Translations under genes and position numbers: made by a program
Shown here: positions 35,640 to 45,796 of the stretch, piece after piece
How positions within the stretch are numbered: position 1 is the first letter of the stretch
Layout: each line of letters opens with the position of its first letter
Assembly: GCA_025200525.1 (NCBI GenBank)
Contig: CM045762.1
Span: 80,443,893 to 80,507,892 of the forward strand
Origin: Camellia lanceoleosa
Lineage: Eukaryota > Streptophyta > Magnoliopsida > Ericales > Theaceae
Direction of reading: 5' to 3'
DNA length: 64,000 nucleotides
Notes under the pieces: model-generated
Database searches by the model: none
What the model saw: only the letters and a program-made list of their open reading frames with translations
What the model was told of the DNA's origin: nothing

Positions 35640-36930
35640 CTGGTTCATTTTCTTCTAGTAATATCTACACTTTGTGGATTTTAGATTTTGGTTGTTTACA
35701 TCATATGACCCCTGTTGCATCTCTTCTTAGTAATTGTGTCTCTCTATCTTCTTCTATCACTATTGTTACTGCTAATGGTTCTTCTATGCCTGTACACTTT
35801 ATTGGTTCTATTTCTTCTTCCTATTTGTCTCTTTCTCCTGTATGTTATGTGCCTCATCTTTCACAGTCTTATTTCTATTAGTCAATTATCTAATTTCGGT
35901 TTTGATGTTGTTTTCTCTTCTTCTCATTGTGTTGTGCAGGATCGGGTATCCAAGAGGCAGATTGGGATTGGGCGTAGAGTTAGAGAACTGTATATCGTGG
36001 ACAGCTTGCATGTTCCTTTAGAAGTGTCTTCTATTGCATTGTCTTCTTTTTGTTTAAATAATAAGTCTTCTTTATTTTATATTTGGCATTCTAGGTTAGG
36101 TCATCTGTCGAGTGACCATTTGAGGATGTTAGTTCGGTCTGGACATTTAGGCAGTTTTCCCATTGATAATATTTCTGAGTGTTGAGGTTGTAAATTGGTT
36201 AAAATGTCTGCTCTTCCTTTTAATAAAAGTAGTTCTATTTCTTCTTCTCCTTTTCATTTGGTTCATATTGATGTTTGGGGTCCTTCTCTTATAGTTACCA
36301 AGGGTGGTTCGCAATATTATGTATCTTTTGTGGATGATTACAGTCGATTTACCTGGGTTTATCTGATGACCTGAAAATCTGATTTTTACAAAATATATTC
36401 TAATTTTCACTCCATGATTCGCACTCAGTTTTCCATCACGATCAAAGTTCTTTGTTCTGATTTGGGAGGTGAGTATTACTTGTTCGAGTTTGAGCAGTTT
36501 TTAACAACTTATTGCACTATTCATCAATCTTCGTGTTTTGACACTCCTGTCCAAAATGGTCGAGCTAAGCGTAAACATCGCCACCTCCTTGATACTGCTC
36601 GCTCTTTGTTGCTCTCGTCTTTTGTCCCTTCTGTTTTTTGGGGAGAAGCTGTGCGCACTGCTACATATCTTCTCAATCAAATGTATACTCCTCTTCTCTT
36701 AAGCTCATCTCCGTATGAGTGTCTTTTTGGTGTTATTCCCAATTATTCTCTTCTTCGTATTTTCGGTTTTGCATGCGTTGTGCTCCTTCCTAAACAGGAG
36801 TGCTCTAAGCTTAGTTCTCGTTGTGTCCTGTGTGTCTTTTTAGGGTATAACATTATTCAGAAAGGTTATCGATGCTATGATCTTACCACCAAAAAGCTAT
36901 ATGTATTTAGGCATGTCACCTTTTTAGAAA
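35640..36930 (+). pseudogene. Copia protease and integrase regions, broken
   Basis: The protease motif near 35677-35710 reads WILDFGCLHHMT, where the active form has D-S/T-G, so the catalytic triplet is altered. Integrase begins with the HHCC region (WHSRLGHLSSDHLRMLVRSG, about 36085), then FHLVHIDVWGPS, YYVSFVDDYSRFTWVY and the DDE-region block TPVQNGRAKRKHRHLLDTAR (36540 on). Stops at 36183-36185 and near 36372 break it. Confidence 0.85.
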
Positions 36931-37339
36931 AACTATCCTACTACACTATACCTTCCACCCCTGTCCCTATTACCAATGATGAATTGGTTTACGTTGACCC
37001 ATTTCCTCCTGATGTTTCTCCTGGTGAGTTTGTTTATGATCTCGAGGTCTCTACTTTGCCTCTTACTAGCACTTCTGCTATTTCGCCACGCACTTCCTCT
37101 TCTGCTCCCGCTCCCCCTGCTCCTCTTATTGTTTATCAGCGCCACAAAGCACTTCCGAGCTCGCCTGTCTCTAGCTCTACTACCCCTCCAGCTGTTTCTT
37201 TGGATCTCGCTCCTCCTGTACATCGCTTTCCAAAGCGAGACCGTCATCCTCCAAACTGGTATGGTTTTGGTAATACATGTTTTTCCCTTTCTTATCAGTC
37301 TTTTCTTTCTTGTCTTCATACTTATTTTGAGCCCAGGAT

Positions 37340-38720
37340 TCCATGAATGACGAGTTAATTGCTTTGGCTAACACTCAGACTTGGGATTTGGTTCCATTAC
37401 CTGCTGACAAGAATATTGTAGGCTGTAAATGGGTCTATAAGGTCAAAACCCTTTCTGATGGTTCTTTGGAACGGTACAAAGCTCGTTTGGTTGCCTAGGG
37501 CTATTCTCAGGAGTATGGGATTGATTACGATGAGACTTTTGCCCCCGTTGCCAAGATGCTTACTGTTCGCACTCTTATCTCTATTGCTGCTGCCCATCTT
37601 TGGCCTTTGTTTCAATTCGATGTCAAAAATGCTTTTCTGAATGGGAATCTTGCTGAAGAAGTGTATATGCACCCTCCACCGCGTCTCTCTCACCCTCTTG
37701 GTGTTGTTTGTCATCTTCACCGTGCTTTATATGGTCTCAAGCAGTTTCCTCAGGCTTGATATGAGCGCTTTCACTCTGTTGCATTTCAGCTTGGTTTTCG
37801 CCCTAGTCATCATGATTGTGCTTTCTTTGTTCGACGCACTATTGTTGGCCTTGTTCTCTTTCTCTTATATGTGGATGATATGATCATTACTGGTTCTGAT
37901 TATAGTACTATTGAGGAGATTAAGCATCAGTTGTTTCAGGAGTTCGAGATGAAGGATTTGGGATCTCTTTGGTATTTTCTTGGTATTGAGGTTGCTACTT
38001 CTCCTACTGGGTATCTTCTCTTTCAGACTAAATATGCCTGTGATATTCTTTCTCGTGCCAATCTCACTGATGACAAAATTGTTGACACTCCTCTTAAATT
38101 GCATGCTAAGTTTTTGGCTTCTGATGGTGTTCCTCTTGAGGATTCCACTGTGTATCGCGAGTTGGTTGGGTGCCTTGTTTATCTCACCGTTATTTTTTCG
38201 GATATCTCATATGCTGTGCACATTCTCAGTCAGTTTGTTTCTGCTCCTCGTTCCACACATTGAGCTGCCTTACTCCGTACTCTGCGCTACCTGCGTGGTA
38301 CTTTGTTGCAATGTTTGTTGTTATCTGCCTCTTCGGACTTGCCTCTTCGTGCTTATGCTAACGCTAATTGGGCAGGTGACATCTCTGATCGTAAATCCAC
38401 TTTTGGTCTTTGTGTTTTCCTCGGCGATTCTCTCATATCCTGGAAGAGCAAGAAACAGTCTGTTGTTGCTCGTTCCACCGCTGAGGCTGAGTATCGTGCC
38501 ATGGGTCATGCTACTTCCGAGATCGTTTGGCTTCGGTGGCTTCTTTCTGATATGGGTCTTTCTTTTTGATTTGACTTCATTGTGTTGTGATAATCAGAAT
38601 GCTGTCCAGATTGCCCATAATTCAGTCTTCCATGAGTGGACCAAGCATGTTGAAATATATTGTCACTTTGTCAAACAACATCTTCAGGCTGGCACTATTA
38701 CTCTCCCTTTTGTACTCTCC
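37340..38720 (+). pseudogene. Copia reverse transcriptase and RNase H, broken
   Basis: The RT region shows WDLVPLP, GCKWVYKVK, YDETFAPVAKM, FDVKNAFLNGNL and LYGLKQ, and the catalytic LLYVDDMIITG near 37862-37895. RNase H shows YANANWAGDISDRKST, STAEAEYRAMGHA and DNQNAVQIAHN (38355-38620). Stops occur at 37496-37498, 37757-37759, 38261-38263 and 38567-38569. Confidence 0.88.
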
Positions 38721-39166
38721 TTTCTTTAGTTGGCTGATTTTTTTACGAAGACTCACACTATTGCTCGTTTTCGTTTTCTTCTTGGCAAACTTTCGATACT
38801 TTCTGTGCTCGCATTCTCAGTTTGAAGGGGGGTGTGAATTTGTAGTTTATATTGTTCATTAAGGATAGTTTAGTCTTTTAGATTATTAGGGTTTTATTTT
38901 ATTAGCTTATATAATTGTACTTAGTTGATTGTTTAAGTATATACAAGATTTTTATTCATTCTCTTTTATCAGGCTTATCTCCATGAAGAGTGCAGGGACT
39001 GTATCATACACCATGACCTTCAAACGTTCTATTAGATGTTGGAACTCTGCCCAAAAGTAATTGATTTTGATCTAGCAAGCTTGTTTGGTGAGAATTTAGC
39101 AGGGTTCTGACAACCATGAAAGGAACAATTGGATATCTAGCGCCAAAGTGGATATTAAGGTTAGAC

Positions 39167-39304
39167 ATAACAAATAAAACTGATGTTTACCACTATGGAA
39201 TGATGCTTTTTTGAATTGATATCGGGAAGAATAATATAACAACTAAAGCTGATGTTTACAACTGTGGAATGATGCTTTTTTGAATTGATATCGGGAAGAA
39301 TAAA
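39167..39304 (+). repeat. 69-bp tandem duplication in the kinase pseudogene
   Basis: 39167-39235 and 39236-39304 both read ataac..a.taaa.ctgatg through gaattgatatcgggaagaat. Both copies share a six-T run (gcttttttgaa) where the sister pseudogene has five, so the frameshift came before the duplication. Confidence 0.88.
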
Positions 39305-39584
39305 CACTGATCAATCCGAAGAGGGGAAATTTAAATTCTTCCCAATTTGGGCTGCAAATGCATCCATAGAAGGCAGTGATGTCCTTAGTCTATCAGACCA
39401 TAAGTTGGAGAAAAATGTTAATGTTGATGTTGAAGAGGTATGGAGAATTTGTAGAGTTTCTTGTTGGTGCATCCAAGATGAAAATCATAGGTCAACAATG
39501 GGTCCAGCAGTTCAGATCCTCAAAGGGGTTTCAGATGTGAAGCTGCCTCCAATTTCTCGTTTTCTCCCATCCCTTGATGACTAG

Positions 39585-41289
39585 GAGCTTATAGTTTTTT
39601 TGAATTGTGTTGAGAATTCATAACCATGGGGTAATACTTGTTCAACTATTTACTCAGGCCAAGAGAACTATATTGTTTAAAGTTTAAAAAGAATAATACA
39701 AGGATGTGCTTGAGCACTTACCTATGCAATTAACTATATCTATTTAGTGTTTTTGTATACTTAGTGTACAGCTTTTAATAATTGTTACGCATTTGCGACT
39801 TGTATATTCAATGTTGTGTGATCCATGGAGATCATAGTTTCACTGTAATGTTGGTTTTCTTCTCTACGTAGCTAGGTTTCTTTGGAATTTCAATTTTGGG
39901 ATTGTAGATCTTCCACAACAAAGGTGTTTTGGTGATTGTGATTGGAGTTTAGTTTCTTTGATACGACAGTGACAGATTGTTCCCTTCCATGGAGGATCCA
40001 AATGGTTGAGGGCTTCATCCACACCTTTAGTTAATGAGTTAGTAGCTGCTTTGCCTTTAGTTAGTCGTGCAGTCGGCGATTGATTCTTTGCAAATGGCGA
40101 AAGCTAGGTCTCTGGTGCGATGGTTTTGGTCTTCATAGTTTGGTTGCACTGGTGTGTTTCCAAGGGAGGAGGAAAGATTGGTGAAAACAAGTAAGAGTTT
40201 GCTGATCAGTCCAGCAAGCTTTGATGCTACTGGTGTGATTAGTGTGGTTTCGCCTATCTCCCATGGGAGTCCATTTTTTTCAAACTAGGTGTATCTTCTC
40301 ATCCTTCAGCAGTAGGTGTGCAACTCGGGTAAGTTTGGTCAGTTGAGGAGTTGCTTAGGTCCAGTCCAAGTTGTGCTAAGAGTTGTCCAAGGCCAACCTT
40401 CTACTTGAACTTGTTTGTGCAAGCCTGACTTGAGCATAGTAATTTCAACTTCAACTTGGGCTAGGTTCGAATTGTCTGATTTACCCACAAATCCGAACTC
40501 TATTTATATATTTTGTTTATTTATTTATTTAGTTTGCTGCTAGGCTAATTAATTTGTTAAATATTAACATTTTTTCTACTAAATTATTAATAACATTAAA
40601 ATAAATAATTTATATGATGAGAGAGAAAGACGAATAGGAGAGAGATGAAAATTGAGAAACCCTTGTGCTGCTGGGTGGCCTTTGCCATTTATGAGTGACA
40701 AGGGAAATGATAGGTTTTGTGGTGTGTTACTTGTGTATGTGATAAATATTGTAAATATGATCTAAATGTTTAGATTAATTTTTTCAAACTTTGGTTCCTT
40801 GCACCTTCACCAAAATTGTCCTTTCACTTTTAATTGTGCCATTAGAAAATTTTATGTATGACACGTGCCAATTTCTGTTTGTCTTATTAATGCTAGATTG
40901 CCAAAAAATTAAGTCTATAATTTGATTTAAAAGTGTAAATATTTAATTGTGAATTCAAAGTCAAAGGTGCAAATTTCAAATTCAAGTGGGTCCACAAACC
41001 CCACTTGGATGTAGCTCTGCAATTAAATTTTTTTTTGACTTCTCGTCGGAGTGACAAGCGCGTGGATGACTGCATTTCATATTTCCAGTCTATCAAATGT
41101 CGATTGACTAAATATCCCAAACATTGAAAAACCATGGCACATGTATTGAAATGTATATTTTTCCATCTTTTCCTGCTCTTGGTGACAATGATATGCTAAA
41201 AAATTGAAAAGAATACCAAAAAATATTAAAATAAAGTGTAATTAAATCCCCATAGAAGACAATCAGCCTTTAGTTTCTTTTATCATGAC
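39585..41289. other. Intergenic DNA between the two kinase pseudogenes
   Basis: No gene recognised. 40320-40490 has ttgggct/aacttgg-type repeats similar in flavour to the 46100 block. 40500-40620 is AT-rich. Confidence 0.4.
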
Positions 41290-43807
41290 ATGATCCGTGT
41301 GCATTTTTTTAAAATTTTGAGACCCATTCTTCTAAACATCCTAGTCATCCTCTTTTTCCTACTCCTTTCCCTTTTGTGCAGATATCATTTGGGTCTTATC
41401 AGACAATATTCGTACTTCATGTTTTCTGTATTCTTCCTGTGCTGCATCTTTTTCACCAACCATCTCTCCCATGGAGCTGACAGCATCTCTGCAGATCAAT
41501 CTCTCTTTGGGGACCATACCATTGTCTCTGCCAGTGGCAACTTTGAAATGGGTTTTTACAAACCAGGTAAGTCTTCCAACTATCACATACGCATATGGTA
41601 CAAGAAAGTATCTACACAAGCCATAGTGTGGATAGCAAATAGAGATATACCCATCTCTGATAAGTATTCCTCAGAACGGAAAATCTTAGATGGTAACTTA
41701 GTGCTTCTTATTCACCCAAAAAAAAAAAACTTAGTGCTTCTCAACTAGTCCCAAACCCCAATTTGGTCAACAAATCAGAACTCTACCACTTCAAATTCTG
41801 TGGTAGCAGTTCTTGGTGATAATGGTAATTTGATTTTGAGAGATGGGTCTAATTCAACACAACCAATTTGGCAAAGTTTTGATTACCTTGTTCACACTTG
41901 GTTGCCTGGTAGCAAGATTTCATATAACAAGTGAGCCAATACACACCAAAGTCTAACTTCATGGAAGAACTCTGAAGACCCTTCACGAGGACTATTTTCT
42001 CATATTCTAGATGCAAATAATATCTATGTTTTGTTGTGGAATGGGTCCAAACAGTATTGGACTAGTGGTCCTTGGAATGGGGAGATTTTTAGCTTATTAC
42101 CTACAACGAGACAAAATTACATGTTTAATATTAGCTTTGTTGACAATGAAAATGAGAGTTATTTGAAGTATTCTCCCTACGATCCTTACATTATATCTAG
42201 AGTTGTTATGGATGTTTCAGGGCAACTCAAGCAACTCACTTGGTTGGAGGGCAGCAAGGAGTGGAATTTGTTTTGGGCTCAGCCGACACAGCAATGCGAC
42301 GTTTATGCTTTATGCGGCCATTTGGAACTTGCAATCAGAAAACACAACCCTTCTGTAATTGTTTGACTGGTTTCAATCCTAAGTTGGGCAATGATTGGTG
42401 TTTGGGTGATTACTCTAGTGGGTGTGTAAGGAGAACCAAGTTACAGTGTGGAAATGCCGGTGCTGCTAATAAAAAAAAAGATAGGTTTCAAGAGTATTCC
42501 AACATGGGATTGCTTGAACATCCTCAATCTGTGGCTTCTGGCAGTGCTACAGAATGTGAATCTTCTTGCTTGAAAAACTGCTCTTGCACTGCTTATGCTT
42601 GTGACAGGAATGGGTGTTCAATTTGGACCATGGACCTCGGTAACCTGCAACAACTTTTGGGAAATGACAGTAGTGGAAGCAGTCTTTATCTCAGACTTGC
42701 TGCTTCTGAGTTTTCAAAGATAATAATATTGGGATTATTGTTGGTGTTGTGGGTTCAGTAGTAGTCTTGGGCCTCGTTTATGTTATGTGGAAGCAACAAA
42801 GGAGGCTTATAGCAACCCCTTGTGTGCTTTGGCCAAACATTTGTTGGTTGAGCTTTCTAGGAAAAGATCGAATAGTTGCAGTTTATGGTTTATTGGTTGC
42901 ATTTAGATACAAAGATTTGCAAAAAGCAACCAAAAATTTCTCGGAGAAAATGGGGAGCGGAGGTTTTGGTTCTGTTTTCAAAGGGACATCGCCTGATTCC
43001 ACTGTCATAGCTGTGAAGAAGCTGGAAAGCATCAACCAAGGAGAAGCAATTCTGAGCAGAAGTCAACACACTTGGCACCATCCAACATATTAATCATGTT
43101 TGGCTTCGTGGGTTCTGCTCTGAAGGTAATAAGAAGTTACTGGTGTATGATTACATGCAAAATGGCTCATTAGATTCCCATCTTTTCCATGGAAAGGAGT
43201 CGAAGGTACTGGACTGGAAGAAAAGGTACCAAATTGCACTAGGGACAGCCAAGGGGTTGGCTTATCTTCATGAAGAGTGTCGAGACTACATTGTACACTC
43301 TGACATAAAGCCAAGAAACATTCTATTAGATGTTGAATTCTGCCCAAAGGTAGCAGATTTGGTTTAGCAAAGCTTATTGGACGAGAACTCAGCCGGGTCC
43401 TGACTACTATGAGAGGGACAACGGTCTATCTTGCGCCTGAGTGGATAGTAGGAGTAGCCATTACAGCCAAAGCTGATGTTTACAGCTATGGTATGATGCT
43501 TTTTGAATTGATATCAGGAAGAAGAAACAGTGATCAATCCAAAGTCGGGATTGTTAACTTCTTCCCAATCCGAGCTGCAAGTGTAGTCATAGAAGAAGGT
43601 GATGTCTACTGCCTATTAGACCATATGTTGGAGAAACATGTTGATGTTGAAGAGGCATGGAGAACTTGTAAAGTTGCTTGTTGGTGCATCCAAGATGATG
43701 GGAATGATAGGCCATCAATGGGTCAGGTAGTTCAGATTCTTGAAGGGATTCTAGATGTGAACCTGCCTCCAATTCCTCGTTTTCTTCAAGCCCTTGTCAA
43801 CCGCTAG
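41290..43807 (+). pseudogene. G-type lectin S-receptor-like Ser/Thr kinase pseudogene, near full length
   Basis: The likely original start is ATG 41419 (signal peptide MFSVFFLCCIFF), although an ATG at 41290 is in frame. Domains in order: B-lectin (SADQSLFGDHTIVSASGNFE ... IVWIANRD), S-locus glycoprotein region (YWTSGPWNGEIFS), PAN domain with Cys pattern (ECESSCLKNCSCTAYACDRN), membrane segment (IGIIVGVVGSVVVLGLVYVM, about 42732-42790), and kinase with GSGGFGSVFKG, IAVKKLE, HSDIKPRNILLD and LAPEW. Breaks: TAG 41746-41748, TGA near 41932, frameshifts near 42315, 42720, 43050 and 43355 (the DFG is split across frames). The catalytic-loop Arg/Cys is replaced (HSD for HRD or HCD). A 33-bp insertion lies at 41709-41741. 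Tandem relative of 33500-39584. Confidence 0.9.
41695..41741 (+). mobile_element. Tiny poly(A) retroposition scar with 14-bp target duplication
   Basis: AACTTAGTGCTTCT occurs at 41695-41708 and again at 41728-41741. Between them lie TATTCACCC and a run of ten to twelve A. Removing one 33-bp unit restores the expected lectin-domain text ...GNLVLL. The look is that of an extremely 5'-truncated LINE or SINE insertion. Confidence 0.75.
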
Positions 43808-44126
43808 GACCGTACAGTTTTCTCATTTCTTCATTGAGTTCTCTACAGTCGGAATTCACAATCATGGAGCAATCCTTGTGCATGTCTAGTTTCAAATCAA
43901 ACAATAAAACAAGTATGTCCTTGCGCACTTCTCTATCCTCTTTTAACTACTGTGTATATTCTGCTATTTTACAGAAGCCTTAGACCCATGGTGGTGTAAG
44001 GCTTCTTTTGTTAGTTTTTATCTATTGTTACTTGTAATCATTGGCATTAGGGTTGTTTCATTGTTTTAGTCAATGTGTTTGGCATGGTTTTCCTTTAGAA
44101 AGTGTTTAATTTTTTCATGTAGGTAC
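43808..44126. other. 3' flank of the kinase pseudogene
   Basis: No feature recognised beyond ordinary AT-rich 3' DNA. Confidence 0.4.
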
Positions 44127-44457
44127 TTTTCAAAATTGTAAGTGTTTTTGTTTTTTTGTTTTTTTGGGGAGAAATGAAAAAGGGACGCTCTGGGGGGCAT
44201 TATAACATCCATGGGCTCCAGTCCTGGATAACCAATTTTCAGTCAGATTTAACTCAATTCAAAGGAAATGACACACCATTGGGGAATACAAATGGACCTC
44301 ACCCACTTGTTGCATAGGAGATAAAGTGTCAATTGGAGTACATCGTGATGAGCCGAAGCAAATTGGCACCTTTGAGAATTGACCCATGCTAGCCTGGGTG
44401 GAGGGGAAATGCGTAATCCATCGTGTCACCACTCCTAGTGGTTTTCAAAATTGTTAG
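44127..44457 (-). mobile_element. Complete tRNA-derived SINE (299 bp) with 16-bp target duplication
   Basis: Body 44143-44441, minus strand. It opens CACTAGGAGTGGTGACACGATGG, which contains a box-A-like TGGTGACACGATGG; a box-B-like GGGTCAATTCTC follows about 45 bp later. It ends in an A-rich tail (plus strand gtttttgtttttttgttttt). TTTTCAAAATTGTAAG at 44127-44142 and TTTTCAAAATTGTTAG at 44442-44457 are target duplications with one mismatch. Box A/B spacing and the tail fit plant SINEs transcribed by RNA polymerase III. Confidence 0.8.
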
Positions 44458-45796
44458 TTTGCGAAAGGAAAATAAGCCCCCAAGGATTGGAGAAACCATA
44501 CATAAATCATATACAAGATGTGGTGTTAAATATCATGTCATAATTAAATCATTTTTAGTTCTAGCAAAAAAAAAGGAGTCATAAATATTACATAAAATAT
44601 AACTAAAGAATTTTTGGATCATAACCAAAATAATAATTATAATAGGTTATAATTAGTATTACAATAAGTTATAATTAATATTTACAATCAAGTCATAACA
44701 CCTAATACGACAATATGGCATAACCAAATATTACAAATGTCATAATTGAGATATATGGTAAACATGGCAAAATGTGGTGCATTATAGAATTTCTCATATT
44801 ATATATATATATATATATAAATTTCAAAAAAAAAAAAAAAACAAAATTATAAGCAATGGGTTTCGACTAGTTTGGGGACTTTGGTTTTTAGTCCAAAAAT
44901 ATTACAAGCTATCATTGTCTTTTATTTTTGTCTTTTTGTAAAAATTTAAAAAGTCAATAAAATAGTCGGGGGGGGGGGGGAGTTCGACCAACGTATATGC
45001 ATAAATTATATTGAATTAGTTTTGATACATTATTAATTGAATATAATTTTTTATATAAGCGTTGTGAAAAAAGTATTTCTAGGGAAAACTAAATAAGTCC
45101 AAGAAATATTTTTTTAGTTTTGAATTATTATATCTCAGTATATAATTAGTTAAACTAGTGTTTTAAGTGATTGATTGATATAATTTGATAATAAAAAGTG
45201 AAAAATACTTAAGATTCTTGAAAAATGCTTAAATTTACAATCAATGATATTAAATTTTGCACATTAGTTGATTTATTTAGAAAGAATAATGCTATATGTA
45301 TCAATTAGTGTATTAATTAGTGTATCAATTGATGATGTAGCATAATTTAAGATATTTTTAGTATTTGTAATTTATATAATGAGTGGGGTTAATAATAATG
45401 TTATAACTAGTGTTGGTACACTAGTTAGTATACTAATTGGTGCATGTAGTACAATCGATTTAGAAACTAATCAATTAAGACTTAACCCTTGCCAAGTCTT
45501 TGTCAATAAATATGAGGGTGAAATTTTAGGTTCTCTAACATTACGCATAAAAAAGTATACATACCATTTGATTTTTAAAATTCAAAACATAATTGACATG
45601 TAACACTTTGTTTTAATAAAATCAACTCGATAAAATTGATATTATTTAAAATGTGAAATAATTAGAGATTATTTTGTTAGACATTTCAAAATACTAATGA
45701 AACAAAAAGTTAGTAAAATAAATCTTACAAAATTAAAAAATCAACTTATTATACATTTTTATAAATACTCACAAATATGATTAATAACAAATTGTT
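44458..45796. other. AT-rich DNA, no gene
   Basis: Contains a TA run (44799-44820), an A run (44826-44841) and a ten-G run (44970-44980). 44600-44720 repeats ataattataata(g)gttataatt-like text. 45290-45440 has small repeats of attagtgtatcaatt. Confidence 0.5.

Larger units (their letters stand above)
33816..38976 (+). mobile_element. Copia LTR retrotransposon with short LTRs, GGCTT target duplication
   Basis: Element 33821-38971 (5.15 kb). The 3' LTR is 38833-38971 (TGTGAATTTG ... TTTTATCA, 139 bp). The 5' LTR 33821-33942 (122 bp) lacks the first 17 bp. GGCTT flanks both sides (33816-33820, 38972-38976). A primer-binding site TGGTATCACAGC (33943-33954) follows the 5' LTR and a polypurine tract GAAGGGGGG (38824-38832) precedes the 3' LTR. 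The domain order gag, protease, integrase, reverse transcriptase, RNase H is Copia. The short LTRs recall the Ale/Retrofit lineages. Stops and frameshifts are scattered through gag and pol, so it is not autonomous. The LTRs differ at several positions besides the truncation. Confidence 0.93.
33500..39584 (+). pseudogene. Receptor-like kinase remnant (kinase domain) split by a Copia element
   Basis: 33500-33820 and 38972-39584 together align with the kinase domain of the pseudogene at 42920-43803. The first part has GRGGFGYVFEG (P-loop) and the conserved KLENINQGK. The second runs from LHEECRDC through VDVEEVWRICRVSCWCIQDE to the TAG ending the block at 39584. The lectin, PAN and membrane regions are absent. 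Frameshifts, an in-frame stop after the P-loop region and a 69-bp duplication (39167-39304) kill the frame. The intact family are G-type lectin S-receptor Ser/Thr kinases of the plasma membrane. The Copia element entered at GGCTT, within the codons for AYLHEE. Confidence 0.85.

Noticed and set aside
36147..36410. Minus-strand ORF of 87 residues with a basic RRRRNR run
   Set aside because: It is antisense to the Copia integrase and has no independent support.
35145..38862. Overlapping ORFs on both strands inside the Copia element
   Set aside because: Shadows of the gag-pol frame; only the frames with retrotransposon motifs were kept.
45379..45603. 74-residue ORF in AT-rich DNA
   Set aside because: No recognisable motif and no gene context; length is expected by chance in a window this size.
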